Shown here: positions 30,241 through 42,560 of the stretch, one piece after another
How the letters are laid out: each line of letters starts with the position of its first letter
Position numbering within the stretch: position 1 is the stretch's first letter
Origin: Akebia trifoliata
Lineage: Eukaryota > Streptophyta > Magnoliopsida > Ranunculales > Lardizabalaceae
Direction: 5' to 3'
NCBI GenBank assembly: GCA_017979445.1
Contig: CM030714.1
Coordinates: 14,131,892 to 14,195,891 of the forward strand
DNA: 64,000 nt
The notes under the pieces: model-generated
Database searches by the model: none
What the model was told of the DNA's origin: nothing
What the model saw: only the letters and a program-made list of their open reading frames with translations
Position numbers and translations under genes: made by a program

Positions 30241-31788
30241 AAAATTCTTATTAGGAAAAGTTTCAAAAAGGGAGAATGTATGGGAATCAAATATTTACTA
30301 GATACATTCTAAATCACCAATGAAGATCTGCCTTTTAAATCGAATAAGGGTCAAATCGATAATGTGATCTAAAGGGATCCTAGGGTTTCATCTTTATAAA
30401 TAGATAGATAGAAGTACTAAAATGTATGAATTCTCCCCTTTTTAAATTTTTACACTATTTTTGTATTAAACTTCTAACTTAAGCATAGGAGAGGTGTTGT
30501 TGTAGGCACACCCAGGAGAATGAGGAGAGGAGATTGCGAGGTATCGTCATAGATCTCAAGGTAGTGCAAGTTTTTGCATCTAGAGATACCCATTATGTTT
30601 TTATTATTATATTGATTAATTACTTTCAAAAATTCATATATTATAATTCACGATCATGATTTTATATCTCGACCAAACTGAGACAATTGAACCAATCAAA
30701 TCATCTTGATCTAAGAGGAATCATTACATCAAAGAAGATTGTATGTATTAATCGGCCACCTTAATGACTCATTTAAAACCCAAGTCAATTTTCACTTTGG
30801 AAAATTCTGATGATTTATGAGAAGTTGGTTGATTTATTCAATTTTAGTATATTTTTTTTTCATTAAATATATTAAGAGTTTAAATGTTTTATATGTAGAT
30901 GAGATTTTTGTGTTGTGGCATATATTAGTCTAGTTTACAATAGATAAATAAACAATTTATTGTAAATATATTTATCAAATCTATTTGAATCGATTAGTAA
31001 GGGTTTTGAGTCATTCGAATCAGCTCAATCTCAAAAAATAAAAATAAAAACATATGTTCAAAATTTTCAAAAATAATAATTTAATAACAATAAGTGTTTT
31101 ATGAAAAAGTTAGTATATATAACGGTATTATAGACATTTTCATTTAAATATGAAATAATTATAGAAAATTTTATGTTATTCCCTTTAATATATATATTTT
31201 AATTATATAGTTATCTTAGCAACAATATAAATTCTATCAATTAAGATCAACATCTCATGGTGATTCCTCCCAGTGATAAGATTCACATATATCGCGTGAC
31301 GTCCATAATAGATTTCATGTCCTTACCTCAACCAGTAATTTTAATTTTGTAAGGATTTTTCAATTTATGAAGTATATAAGGATCTTTCTGTAATTTTACA
31401 ACATTCCCATAAATGGTTTTGCAGGTGTATAATAGGGTTGTCAATGATCAAATAAAACCCAAAATATGATTCATTTGATCAATAATTTCAGAATTGGATT
31501 GAGGATTTGGGTTTTAACAAGGATCCAATATACATGATAACTTATCTGATTGCTTTTGAATCAAATATGTCTCGATAGGATAGAATGTAAGAAATTATAT
31601 ATTTTGTTTAAATATATGAAGTTTATTTATATTTCAGATTTGATATGATCCAGACCCAATCCAATTGCTTCTAGAATGGATTTGGATCCTACTATTAAGA
31701 TCCGATAAAAAATAGATTCAGACAAGGGTCTGATTATTGTCAATTCATTATTTTTCTATATAATCCCTCATTTCCAAAAATTTTAAGA
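30241..31788. other. AT-rich spacer, no genes seen
   Basis: No open frame above noise. A GATAGATAGA tract is at about 30402 and low-complexity AT sequence follows. I can support no element ends. Confidence 0.5.
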
Positions 31789-32225
31789 AAGGGGAAATTA
31801 TTAAAAAAAAAACCCAAAAAAAAAAAAAAAATTTAATATGTAAAAAGAATCAAATTTTTTAAAAATTGTTGATGAGAACCTTTTTCGACTGTTTAACGGT
31901 CGAAAATAATTTTCTCTCTTCAATATTCTCTCTCCAATCAAGATCAATATCTCATGATCACGATCAAGATCTTGATCACGATCACGTTGATTAAGATCAA
32001 GATCTTGATCTTAATCAACGATTGTGAGGGTATGATATTGATCTTGATTGGAGAGAGAAAATTTTGACCCTTTTTATTACTAAAAATGAACGAGAGGAGA
32101 GAGAAAATTATTTTCGACCATTAAATGGTCGAAAAAGGTTCCCATTGAACAATTTTTAAAAATTTGGTTCTTTTTGCAAATCAATTGTTTTTTGGGTTGT
32201 TTTTTTGATAATTTCCCCTTTAAAA
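31789..32225. mobile_element. Long-inverted-repeat (foldback) MITE with palindromic centre
   Basis: The left arm reads AAGGGGAAATTATTAAAAAA, AGAATCAAATTTTTTAAAAA, AACCTTTTTCGACTGTTTAA, CGGTCGAAAATAATTTTCTC and CCAATCAAGATCAATATC. The right arm is its reverse complement with scattered differences: GATATTGATCTTGATTGG, GAGAAAATTATTTTCGACCA, TTAAATGGTCGAAAAAGGTT and GATAATTTCCCCTTT. The arms are close to 190 bases each. The minus-strand frame at 32080-32271 is not a gene. A half-copy of the same end lies at about 47745-47800. Confidence 0.85.
31985..32020. other. 36-bp perfect palindrome
   Basis: The two 18-base halves, CGTTGATTAAGATCAAGA and TCTTGATCTTAATCAACG, are exact reverse complements with no spacer. 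A second palindrome, GATCAAGATCTTGATC (31966-31981), lies just left. Both form the centre of the foldback element. Confidence 0.95.
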
Positions 32226-33717
32226 AAATCTCATTTTGTTTGTTGTTCTGAGGTAACATCTTGAATCTCAAGCAAGTGTATTTTTGTTTTTGTTTTTGTT
32301 TTTTTATTTTTTAAATTTTTTTACTGTAGAGATTGAAGATGGCAGATCTAAAATATTCATCAATAGTTTAGTTTATAGATTCACAAAGAGGAATTTTGTA
32401 CAACAGAGAACTTCTTTGTCTTGAGATGAGATTTAGGCGTCATCATCGATGCATCCCTTCTTGCTCTTTTATAAACAAGGTAAAATCACCATTCGAAACG
32501 TCACTAAATTTATTGATTTTGATTTAATTAGAAATTAAGTGATTCTTTCTTGGCCTAAAAATTAATAGTGTTCATTTCAAGTCTGATTATAGATACACTT
32601 TCGCGTCAATTGGCAATAAATATTTGTTCTAATCAAGTGTTTGTTTTTTGTTTATTTCATCTTACTGCTTATAGCATTATAGAGTGGATGATTAGAGAAC
32701 CTTTACTTCAAGGATTTTAGATTTCTATCTTTCATGATTTCAAGTTCATTGTCTACTTGGTAAACCCAATTAAACATTTTGATTCTAAGAACCAATGTCC
32801 AAAGCTTTGGATTCAACTTTGTGACAAAAGTTTTATTATTTCTTAGAATTTCACATTGGTTGGAGAAACTTGTTGAATTTGTAAGAAATCAGACAATTTT
32901 TGTTATAAATTTGTTTATTTGAAAGCATGTATAGATTAATTTAATATAACGAGCCATCACACATTAGTGAGAAATTAGTTAAAGTTTGAGAAATTTTGCA
33001 GATAATGTTCAGTACTTTGGTAGTTTGATTAGCCAAATTATTTACATATTGACCTTTCTTCTTTTCTCTTCTGTCAATCCAAGCATGATGGAGAGAAATT
33101 GAGCTCAAAACTGGTGTGCTCGAGTCACCAATGTTAGATTCAATTATTCTTGACTGGGTGATGACAAGGTTTAGGTTCTACAAGTATTTACTGGCACTAC
33201 CCACTTGTCTATAGTAGTAAAAAATAGTCTGTCAGTTTATATAGTACAAACCATATGCTTAGATGGGACTTGATGTTATCTAGTTTTAGATTCAATTTTC
33301 TTTTTTTAAGAAAAAATAATATTTTGGTGCATATTTTTTTCTATCTTTAGAGGTCTTTCCCCATATCTTCTCTCATTCTTATGAACTCTGTATTTATTTA
33401 TCTATGTTTTTTCTTTTTAGTTTTTAAGCAAATATTAGATGAATGAAGGTCAATTAACTTGACTTGGTGAGAACAAAATTCTGCTTTAGTGAAAGCTTTT
33501 TCTGTGTTTATGTGCTTTGGATTTATGTGGACTTTGCTATTTTGATTAGATATGAACCATATATATTCATTGGTTAGATATGAACTATATATATTCATTG
33601 GTTAGATATGCCTCCTTTGTTCCTTTTGTTCTATTGATTAGATATTTCTTTGTTTCATTGATTAGATATTCCTTCTTTTTTTAATCTTTGTTTTAAAATA
33701 TTGGTTATTGATTAGAT
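32226..33717. other. AT-rich spacer with short repeats before a pseudogene
   Basis: No coding sequence. At 33545-33720 a short unit (GATTAGATATGAACCATATA, GGTTAGATATGAACTATATA, GGTTAGATATGCCTCC, GATTAGATATTTCTTTG, GATTAGATATGCCTCC) recurs five or six times. The last copy supplies the apparent ATG of the following pseudogene. Confidence 0.6.
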
Positions 33718-34690
33718 ATGCCTCCTAAAGAAAAAAGAGTAAATTAGACTAAGGAGCTTAAGGATTTATTTATCAACCTATGCATTGAAGAGGTTATTCG
33801 AGGTAGGAGGTCGGAGGTAGCTTGAAAACCCATTGTTGGACAATGATAATTACTGAGATAAAGAATACTACTAAATATAATTTGATTCAACGACAACTAA
33901 AGAATGAATGAGACTATCTAAAAAAGTTCTATGGTATTTTGGTGAAATTTACGATTACCACCAATCATGAATACAATATTGAGATAGATACCGTTGATTG
34001 GCAGGATGATAAGTAAGACAATTTCATTAATGCAAATTTCAAAACTATTTTTTTTCTATTCTACTTACAAAATGTAGATGATATATTTTAACTAGGCTCA
34101 TACATTTCATGTGTCACAAAGGTACCCTAGAGCAAGACAATTTTGTCAAAATTCATTGATGAATGTAAAGAAGTTGGTTACCTAGTTTGAGTGCATGTTA
34201 GCAGAGGGAAATACTAGATGGGATCCACATTGAAATTGCAAAGGGAAATACTATATGGGATCCACATCGAAATAGATTGCCCATGAATTTTATTTTATCC
34301 ATAAATTTGGAGGATAACAGTGAACCAAATTTAGAAGCATTAAACAAGGAAGAGGAAATGGCCATGCCTACTGCTCTAAATACGCAAGATCATCTAGAAA
34401 TTGTCAGAATTTCATCAACCAATAAGCGTCGCAAAAAGAAGGATCTTCATGATCTTTAAAATAGTGTATAGTGTACAGTCCCTTATCACTATACTTGGAA
34501 AAGAACCCAACAATGGCCCAGCTATTCACGATTACATCAAAATATTGAAAGGAATGATGAATATGAAAAAGAGAAGTCATTTTTATAATGTTTCTCTCAA
34601 CATATTTATAAAATAGAGAAAGTATCGTGAAACATGTCTAGTGTTGGATGATGTAGAAAAGCAAATGTCTTGGCTAAAAAGTCTTGTTTA
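33718..34690 (+). pseudogene. Myb/SANT-like domain protein pseudogene (L10-interacting-MYB type)
   Basis: From ATG at 33718 the frame reads MPPKEKRVN-stop-TKELKDLFINLCIEEVIRGRRS, matching the Myb/SANT-like fold (usual WTxxL..LF...CIEE), then RQLKNE-stop-DYLKKFYGILVKF, matching the LKNHWDxLKK..W segment. A later segment has a KRRKKKDLHDL basic cluster (34423-34455). The end encodes GKEPNNGPAIHDYI, then RETCLVLDD and QMSWLKSLV to TAA at 34690, like the C-terminal block of this family. At least four in-frame stops (two at former W codons) and one frameshift kill it. Proteins of this kind are often partners of PIF/Harbinger-like transposases or derived from them. Confidence 0.72.
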
Positions 34691-35138
34691 AGAGAATTAT
34701 TACCTTTCTTACATCTTTTTTTTTTTTTTTTTTGGGTATGAACATTTTTACATTATGAGTTATGCATTAAACATTGGCGGTAGACGCATTTTAGTTAATT
34801 TTATGATTTTGTTGGTGGATGTTTTTTATTTATATATTTTTATGGATGCACTTTTATCATATGATTTTGTTGGTGGATGCATTCTTATTATATTTTGTAT
34901 TATGATTTAGAAACAGTTATACATCCAGTGCTTAGGATTCCACAAGGAAGTAAAATATTATTAGTAATAATAATATTATTGTTGAAAAGATTCAATTGAT
35001 TATCCATCACTCGAGAATTTGTAAATGTATCCTCACTTTTTTGGTGTAGAATTTATGAATCAGCTTTTAGATGACCTTTTTCAAATTATTACGAATTATT
35101 GAGGATGGAGAAAAGTGCATTCATTATCCTTTGTCGTT
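34691..35138. other. Spacer with a short tandem repeat
   Basis: TATGATTTTGTTGGTGGATG occurs twice (near 34803 and 34861) in AT-rich sequence. No gene. Confidence 0.5.
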
Positions 35139-36454
35139 TGTAGTTACTTGAATTTCAAGTTCGAAAATCATCGCTATGTGAGTTTCGGGTTGCCACCATT
35201 CTTTTTTAGAAAAGAGGTGTGAATGGTCACCCAAAAAATTAGTTTTTAAAAATTTAACATTTATAGTGACTCTCGTACAGATTCAACACATTGATCTACC
35301 TATAATCTAGGTAAGTGTTCGATTAAAGAGATGAGAGTGTGTTAGGCACCCATCTCTCTTCACCTTCGGTAGTAACCTTGAATATGTGGCTATTTTTAGA
35401 AAATAAAAGAAATACGAAAAAGTCGAGTAAACGACGATTTGTACCCTTAAATATAAGGAATTTAATATCAACTTAAATCATAGGTATCATCTTATTGAAA
35501 GAGGTGATCCTTACACATGTCTTGCCTTGGGAACATTATTTTGAGAAGTGTTAGCTTATGGTTATGATCTCACTCTCATAGATTGAGGAAGGCCAAACTA
35601 TCGATAGCTTCAAAAGGATTTCAATGGTGTGTGCAAATTATGAGTATGAATTAAAGATGATAAGATTTTATTTTGAAAAGGGGTTTCAATCCCTACACTT
35701 TTGATTGAACTGAAGTCCGATCTACTGAAGCTAGGGGAGGGTGTTCATTACATCCTAGGGGCTTTCTAAACCAAAAATATAGAAGGGAGAGGGACAAATA
35801 GAAGAAGGAGATGGAGAAGGGAGAGAGGGAGGCACAAAAATGAAAAGTCTACTCTAAAACCACTTTGAAGCCTTTATTTTTTTCTTCTTTCCTTCTTTTT
35901 CTTCTTAGGTCCTTGATGTAATATTTTATATTAAGTCCTTTTTTCAAAAAAAAAAAAAGATAAAAAACAAAAAAAACAAAAAAAAAGAGAGATAGAGAGA
36001 AAGTGAATGAAGTGCTCAGTGATGAGTTGAATAGAGCTTAGATTTTTTAGGGAGACTTGAGAACATAAGGATTTTGAGAAGGGGAGGGGTTTTTTTTATA
36101 GGTGTTGAGGGGTAACTTTTAGGGTTAAAAAGGTCAAAGAAAATGATATGAATTTTAGGCTAAAAGATTTGACATTTTGGATTAGGGAGGGATAAATGAG
36201 GTAAAAATGTTTGATTGGTTGACCCAAACCCATGGATAAAATCCAATTGGGTTCATTAGGGACTTTAAGAAGGATGTTGACAGCTTAGATGGCTTAGGGT
36301 GTATGGGAAAACTAGTAGCCTTGGGCTTATTTTATTGCAACAAAAGTGAGAAAATTCAAGAATTGGGCTACTAGGCCCTTGATTGAAAATTCGGCAAAAT
36401 GTTCAATTTTATGGGTTTTATTGAGGTGGGCCCGTGCAAGTTGGGGTGTCTACA
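35139..36454 (-). repeat. Tat-family LTR (about 1.3 kb), minus orientation
   Basis: The right end GGGGTGTCTACA (36443-36454) and the left-side pieces GGTTGCCACCATTC, GTGTGAATGGTCACCC and GTGTTAGGCACCCATCTC correspond to the same positions in the LTRs at 7200 and 19246. The minus strand has a TATA (plus-strand TTTTTTTATAGG near 36096). The left end at TGTAG (35139) is uncertain. No PBS lies to its left and no target duplication is found, so it may be a 3' LTR or an old solo LTR. Confidence 0.65.
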
Positions 36455-36799
36455 ACAACCCCTATTTGCAGGAATTGCGTGCAAAGAATAGACTGACCCT
36501 CTTTTGTGTGGATCCAAAATTTTTATCAGAATTCAATTTGAAAACACTAAATGGATTGATGGATTTTGTAGAAACCGGTCACCCAAGCACGGGGTTTGAC
36601 AAGGTAGGCCTTTGAATTCCTCAATCTCGTGGCATGAAACTCATTTGAGATTTATGATTTTGATGAAAGTTGAATGATTTATGAAATTATGATGTTTTTA
36701 GTCGTATTTCGACAAATCAGAATTAAAGTGCCATTTAAAATGGATTTTTTTTTTAATTTCTTATTTTTTTGTAAAGTTTTTTCCTTTGTTATTTATAAC

Positions 36800-36833
<34 letters not shown>

Positions 36834-37144
36834 TAATTTTTTATTTTTGTTTATTATTATTATTATTATTTTTTACTGACGGACATGGTGTACGGGTTGG
36901 CTGAGATTGGATTCTCCCATGTTCATAACATGGGTGGGGCAATTTTCTTCGCCCTGTATATAAAATAAGGGGAAGGTTGCACGACTGTTACCTATTTTTG
37001 GTATATGGACCAGTAGTACCTTTTCAAAGTTCAAAACTCGCGCGCTCGTCTTCTTCATTTTACCTTTGATTTTCGTGGTGTTCCTCTTGGTGTTTCACTA
37101 TTCGTCTCTTCTCTTTAATTCCTTTTACACTCTTCTTCAGCCTT
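36455..37144. other. Non-coding spacer with ATT microsatellites
   Basis: It holds (ATT)n tracts between about 36800 and 36870 and one hairpin, CCCATGTTCATAACATGGG (36918-36936), like those in the leader at 6255-6475. The open frame at 36674-36904 is low complexity. No gene. Confidence 0.55.
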
Positions 37145-37450
37145 GGGTGTGTCTGAAATCATTTTGGCACTTTTTACAGTGAAATAAAAAATATCTAGAT
37201 AAATTAGAGGATTTTCTAAAAAATGGGTAGTCGCCACCTAATTTAGGTTTAGGAACAAAAAATAACTTTAAATGGATCTGGGGCGGTCCACGATAAGAGA
37301 TATAGGCAAGGGGTCGTCTTATGGGATTTGGAAAGTGTTAGGCACTGTACCTACCCAATCGAGGTGATCGGTCTCTACTACGATCTAAAACTATCTTATG
37401 ATCAACAAGCAAATACTAAAGTCAATTAAGATCCAATCATCATCATTATT
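37145..37450 (-). repeat. Tat LTR fragment
   Basis: GGGTAGTCGCCACCTAATTT, GGTTTAGGAAC, GGAAAGTGTTAGGCACTGTA and GGTCTCTACTA match, in order, the terminal part of the LTR at 15692-17427 (GGGAGTCGCCACCTAG, GTTAGGCACCAACC, GGTCTCTACTAAC). No matching opposite end is visible. Confidence 0.6.
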
Positions 37451-37639
37451 TTGTATTGAATCGGCCAATCGAAACATTATCACTTTATATCGAATCGATC
37501 AATCAAATCTCATAGTTATGATTTCTTCAAATGTCACATAATTTCTCGAATTCCACATGTAAGGAAAAGAAAGAACAATTTGAAAAAACCCAAATCACAT
37601 CCAATGCCCAAAGGCTCACGTGGCAAGTTTTATAATAAT

Positions 37640-38140
37640 GAAATTCAATTAAAGTGCCATATGCATAAATAATTTTCAAATTAGTTAAAATTTCCACATT
37701 GATGAATAATTTCCAAATTGATCAATATTTCCACATGCATAAATAATTACATAAACAGTAAAAAACATCACCATTTGCATGTACAAATAATTACCAAAAT
37801 GGTTAAAACTCCATCATGGGCATGAATAATTACCAAAATGATCGAATATTATCATGTGCATAATTAAATTATCGACTTAATTGAATATCATCACATGCAT
37901 GGATAATTTTCAAAATGGTCAAATATCGTCATATGCAAAAAAAAAAATTAATAATAATAATAATACTAAATTAGTCAAATATTATCACAAGCATGAATAA
38001 TTACCAAATCGATCAATATCTCACCTTTAGCATGAATAAATTATTAAATTGGTGAAATAATATCATATGCACAAATTAATTATTGAATCAAGCAAATGTC
38101 ATCATACGCATGCATAAAATAACGAATTGGTGATTTGACT
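37640..38140. repeat. Imperfect tandem repeat, about ten units of about 50 bp
   Basis: The core CATGCATGAATAATTACCAA / AATGGTCAAATATCATCACA recurs with heavy divergence and one (ATA)n expansion near 37950. It follows the LTR fragment on the side expected for an LTR interior. No coding sequence. Confidence 0.75.
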
Positions 38141-38484
38141 CGACTAAGGTCTGTGAGAGAGAGAGAGTCTGGAAGAGGTTTGAGGCATTCGTAAGGGGGT
38201 TTGGTGAGAGGTGGGGCTGCTATCAATATGAGGGGGAAAAAGGTCTGACTATATGCGGGGAGTTGTGAGAGAATAAAACAAATTTTACCGCAGAGGTTGA
38301 AGATGACAGACTTTTAGGAGAAATCAAGATGTTTTTGCTAAAAGTTGAAGATGATGCATCTATGTTATTTTCTATTAGTCTTCCATATAATATAGAGTTC
38401 AAGGGGTATGTCACCAATTTGAAAACACGGAGATCTCTAAAAAATTAACCAAAAATTGGAGTGGGTCTAAATCAACCCAAGAAG

Positions 38485-39088
38485 TAGGGGTGTCAATGGT
38501 TCAGTCATGATTCGGTTCCTAAAGAACTTAGAACCATAACCATTATAATAGTTCGGTTCCGGTTCCAAAATAAGTGGAACCAGAATCGAAATCACCAAAA
38601 ATCATGGTTACCCATCGGTTCCAGTTCTCAAGAATCAAATGAGCAACAAGTATTTTAAATCATTATAAAAAAAATTTCCTTTCAAAAAATTAACATACTA
38701 TAAAATTGTTAACTTACTTATAATTTGTCATACTTAAGATACAAATTAATTATATTTTTCAAAAATAAAAATTTATCTTTCTTAAAAGTAATAATTTTTA
38801 GAAAAGCAACTCATTTTAAGTTTCAATCGTTATATGAAAAATTGAATAATTTTAAATAACATGCATTTATTTTTTAAATAAAAAATACCTTAAATCATCT
38901 ATAGTATGGAAGAAATGACAAAAAAAATTGGTTCCGAGTACTTGCAAGTACCCATTTGATAGAACCTAATGGTTCCGGTTCCTATCGGTTTGGTTCCATT
39001 TTAGACCCGGCTATAATCGATTCCAATAGAAAGGGATCCAGAACCAAGGTATTCGGTTTCGGTTAAATGGTACCCATTGACACCTCTA
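38485..39088. mobile_element. hAT-type non-autonomous element (about 604 bp)
   Basis: Termini TAGGGGTGTCAATGG (38485) and CCATTGACACCTCTA (ending 39088) differ at one position and are typical of plant hAT MITEs. Subterminal GGTTCCGGTTCC-type words occur in both orientations (38545-38640, 38960-39065). The flanking 8 bases, CCAAGAAG and CGGAGTAG, agree at five positions, as expected of an old 8-bp target duplication. Confidence 0.82.
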
Positions 39089-39279
39089 CGGAGTAGTTTT
39101 TTAACTCGGTGTTTTATATAAATCAGACCAAGCTAATAGTATCGTAAATTGGTACAACTAGATTTTGAAATGAAAAAAAAAAAAAAAATTTCAAAAAATC
39201 ATTACTTTTTTTTTTTATATATAAATAAAAAAGCATTACTTTCCACCGTTGAATTTTAACTTCAAGTTGTGGGGAGTAC

Positions 39280-40330
39280 GATAAACATCCATTGACTTTA
39301 AAAATATTACCATTCTCTGGATTCTCTATTTCTTCAGTCCCATAAGGATAAATAGTTTTAGCAACAAAGGGACCGGTCCAATGAGATCTCTATTTTCCTA
39401 GGAATAAATGTAATCTAAAATTATAAAGGAGAACTTTATGGGAAGGTTCAAAAGATTTTCTCAAAATATTTTTTTCATGAAATACCTTCATTCTGTCCTT
39501 ATATATTCTAGAGTTCTAATAAGCATCATTCCAAATCTCTTCCAACTCATTGAGTTGGAGTTTTCTAAGTGAGTTAGCTTTGCCAAAATCAAAATTAAAT
39601 CTTTATAGCCTAGTAAGATTTATGTTCTAGTTCCACAAGTAAGTGACAAGCTTTACCAAAGATATAAGTCGATACGGAGACACACTAATCAAGGTTTTAA
39701 AAACAGTACGGTAAGCCCAAAGTGCATCAACTAGTCATAAAGACCAATCCATACTATCTAGGTTTATCATTTTCTCTAAAATATTTTGATTTCCTGATTG
39801 GAGGCTTCTACTTATCCACTAGTTTATGGATGATAGGTGTAGCCACTTTTTGAGTAATCCCATATTTTTTCATTAAGCTCTTGAAAGATCGATTGCAAAA
39901 GTGGGTACCCCCACAAGGAGTTCCAAATCTAAACACCACATTTTATTTTAGAAATTTTAAAATAGTTTTGGAATCATTATTTTGACAAGGAATTGCCTTG
40001 ATACACTTTGAAACATAATCTACCGCTACCAAAATATGAAGATATCCAAAACTATGAGAAAATGATCCCATAAAATCGATACCCCAAACATAAAAAACCT
40101 CAATGATAAGAATTCGATTAAAAGGCATCATATTTTGATGGAAAATTCCTCCCAACTTCTAGCAACATTCACAAGCTTTACAAAATGCATGGGTATCCTT
40201 AAACATGTTAGGCCAATAAAAAACACATTGCAAAATTTTGAAAATAGTTTTCTTGGTAGAAAAATGACCACCACTAGCATATGAATTGCAAAGGAAATAA
40301 CACTCAATTGGTCATCATCAAACACACATT
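39280..40330 (-). pseudogene. Athila-like integrase
   Basis: The zinc-binding region near 40325-40130 is degenerate (GLTCLRIPMHFVKLVNVARS). The catalytic core follows in 40155-39943 (EVFYVWGIDFMGSFSHSFGY, ILVAVDYVSKCIKAIPCQNN), with DFMG holding the first catalytic aspartate. It continues in broken frames with FGTPCGGTHFCN and KYGITQKVATPI; numerous stops follow to about 39300. Confidence 0.8.
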
Positions 40331-40541
40331 TCCTAATTATCTAACCTTGATGATACCTAAACAAATAAGAATTGTCCCAAAAAAATTATTTTACCTCAAT
40401 TAGAAAATTTTCTTATGTTGTTAGTTCCAATGATTGGGAATTTGACCTATAACAAGATGATTTGCAATATCCACAAACCAAAGTAATTGGGAGACCTTGA
40501 AAAGTTGCTCATCACGTAATGTATCTTTGATAGGCATTGTC

Positions 40542-41485
40542 TCAAAGGAATCGAAGAAGCACCAATCGAGATAAATAATCAGTCACTACATTTTCTACTC
40601 CTTTTCTATCCTTAATTTCTAAGTCAAATTCTTGGAGTAAGAGGATCCACCTAAGTAATCTGGACTTGGCATCCTTCTTAAACAAAAGATATTTTAATAC
40701 CGCAAGATTAGTAAAAATGACAATTTTGGATCCAATCAAGTAAGACCTGAACTTATCTAATGCAAATACGACGACAAGGAGTTCCTTTTCTATAGTAGAA
40801 TAATTGATTTGTGTATTGTTCAATGTTCTACTAGCATAGTAAATCACACAAGGTTTTTTGTCGTGGCGTTACCCTAATATGGCTCCAACCGCATAATTAC
40901 TAGCGTCACACATAATTTTAAATGCAAACTCTAGTCAGGGAACTACATTATGAGAGCAGAAGTAAATATGTCTTTTAGCTTTGTAAAAGCCTATTGACAA
41001 ACATCAGTCCATTGAAATGGGATATCTTTTGATAGAAGGTTACATAATGATCTAAATATCGAACTAAAATTTATAAACCTTCTATAGAAACTTGTGTGAC
41101 CTGGGAAGGATCTAATGTCCCTAATGGTTTTAAGGATGGCCAACTTGGCTATCAACTCAACCTTGGAGCAATCAATCTCGATTCCTTTTTCAAAGACAAT
41201 GTAATCAAGTACGATCTCTTTTGAAACCATGAAATGACATTTCTCCCAATTTAGTATAAGATTTTTCTCCTCACACCTAATCAAAACTTTCTTGAGATTA
41301 CATAAACAATCATCAAATGAAACACCAAATATAGAAAAATCATCCATGAACATTTCAACAAATTGCTTTTCCATGTCATTGAATATGTTAAGCATGCATC
41401 TCTGGAATGGAGCAGGAGCATTACACAACCCAAATGGCATCCTTCTGTGAGCAAACATATCAAATGGGCATTTAAATGTGGTCAT
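40542..41485 (-). pseudogene. Athila-like reverse transcriptase and RNase H
   Basis: Frame 41485-40991 carries [19 protein letters not shown], the catalytic [19 protein letters not shown] and DIRSFPGHTSFYRRFI. Upstream, to about 42000, only fragments of the fingers domain remain. After a break, 40847-40542 carries RNase H ([60 protein letters not shown]). The usual FTDHAAL has become FTNLAVL, losing an active-site acidic residue. Confidence 0.88.
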
Positions 41486-42038
41486 TTCTTGGTCAATAGG
41501 TGCAATTTCTATCTGATTGCATCTAGAGTACCCATCTAGGAAATAATAAAATTTGTTACTAACTACCTATTCTAAAATTTATCTACAGAAGGTAGTAGGA
41601 AGTGGTCTTTTCTAATAACCGAATTCAATTTCCTATAGTCAATACACATTCTCCAACCAATTGTGACTGTGGTTGGAATTAACTCGTCATTTGCATTCTT
41701 GACTATAGTTACTCTAGATTTTTTAGGTATAGCTTGAGTTGGACTTACTCATTGGTTATCTGAGATGGGGTAGATATACCCATATCTAAAAGTTTCAACA
41801 TTTCTATCCTAACCACCTCTTTCATGTTAGGATTTAACCTATGTTGTGCTTGTCGAGATGGTTTAACACATTCTTCAAGATAAATCTTATGGGTACAAAT
41901 CAAAGGGCTAATTCCTTTGGTATCAACTATAGTCCATACTAATGCACCTTTGTGTTCTTTGAGAACCTCAACTAATTGTTATTCTTGCCTTTTCTCCAAT
42001 TGTGAGGAGGTAACCACGTGAAACATCTATGTTTCTCT

Positions 42039-42560
42039 TCAAAATGCATACTTTAGTTCAAAAAGTAGAGGCTTTAACTCAGGCTTTGGTGGTTCAACAC
42101 TCGACGAGAGTGGCATGATATCGCGAGGTGATAATTCTTCAAAATGGGACTTCCATTTGTCAATGTGAAGCACCGATACAGATTCCAATAGAAAGTTCAC
42201 TTCATTAATAACAAAATTATCATCAAAAACATTAAAGTGAACTAAACATGCCTTTAAAAGACCAACAATCGATGATTGAGTGAATTGATCTTGCACAAAA
42301 GATTTAATCACGTTTACTTCGTGCATTTCATCACCATCCCCTTGTTGTTTGCAAATGTTAAAAAAATTTAGTTTTATCGTCATATTTCCAAACGAAAGTT
42401 TCATCACCCCATTTCTACAGTTAATTATGGCATTAGATGTTGCAAGGAATGGAAGACCAAGGATGGCATGTATTTGTGTGCTTGTATTCATTACAGGTTG
42501 AGTATCCTAGATGATATAGTCTACTGGGAAATAAAATTTATCAACTTGGACTAGCTCAAA
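42039..42560 (-). pseudogene. Athila-like protease C-terminus and linker
   Basis: The frame 42491-42039 reads ILGLPFLATSNAIINCRNGV, MKLSFGNMTIKLNFFN, then the acidic linker EVNFLLESVSVL and VEPPKPELKPLLFELKYAF that leads into reverse transcriptase in Athila elements. The same order is seen in the right-edge element (ILGRPFLATSDAVIRCRNGI, EVNALLESVPLL, VEPPKLELKSLPETLRYAF). The catalytic half of the protease is absent. Confidence 0.85.

Larger units (their letters stand above)
39280..42560 (-). mobile_element. Decayed, 5'-truncated Athila-like gypsy element
   Basis: In minus sense, protease C-terminus, reverse transcriptase, RNase H and integrase follow each other from 42560 to about 39280 with many stops and frameshifts. 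The gag and protease N-terminus are missing and no LTR is recognisable on either side. It is far more diverged than the related element at the right edge. Confidence 0.88.
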
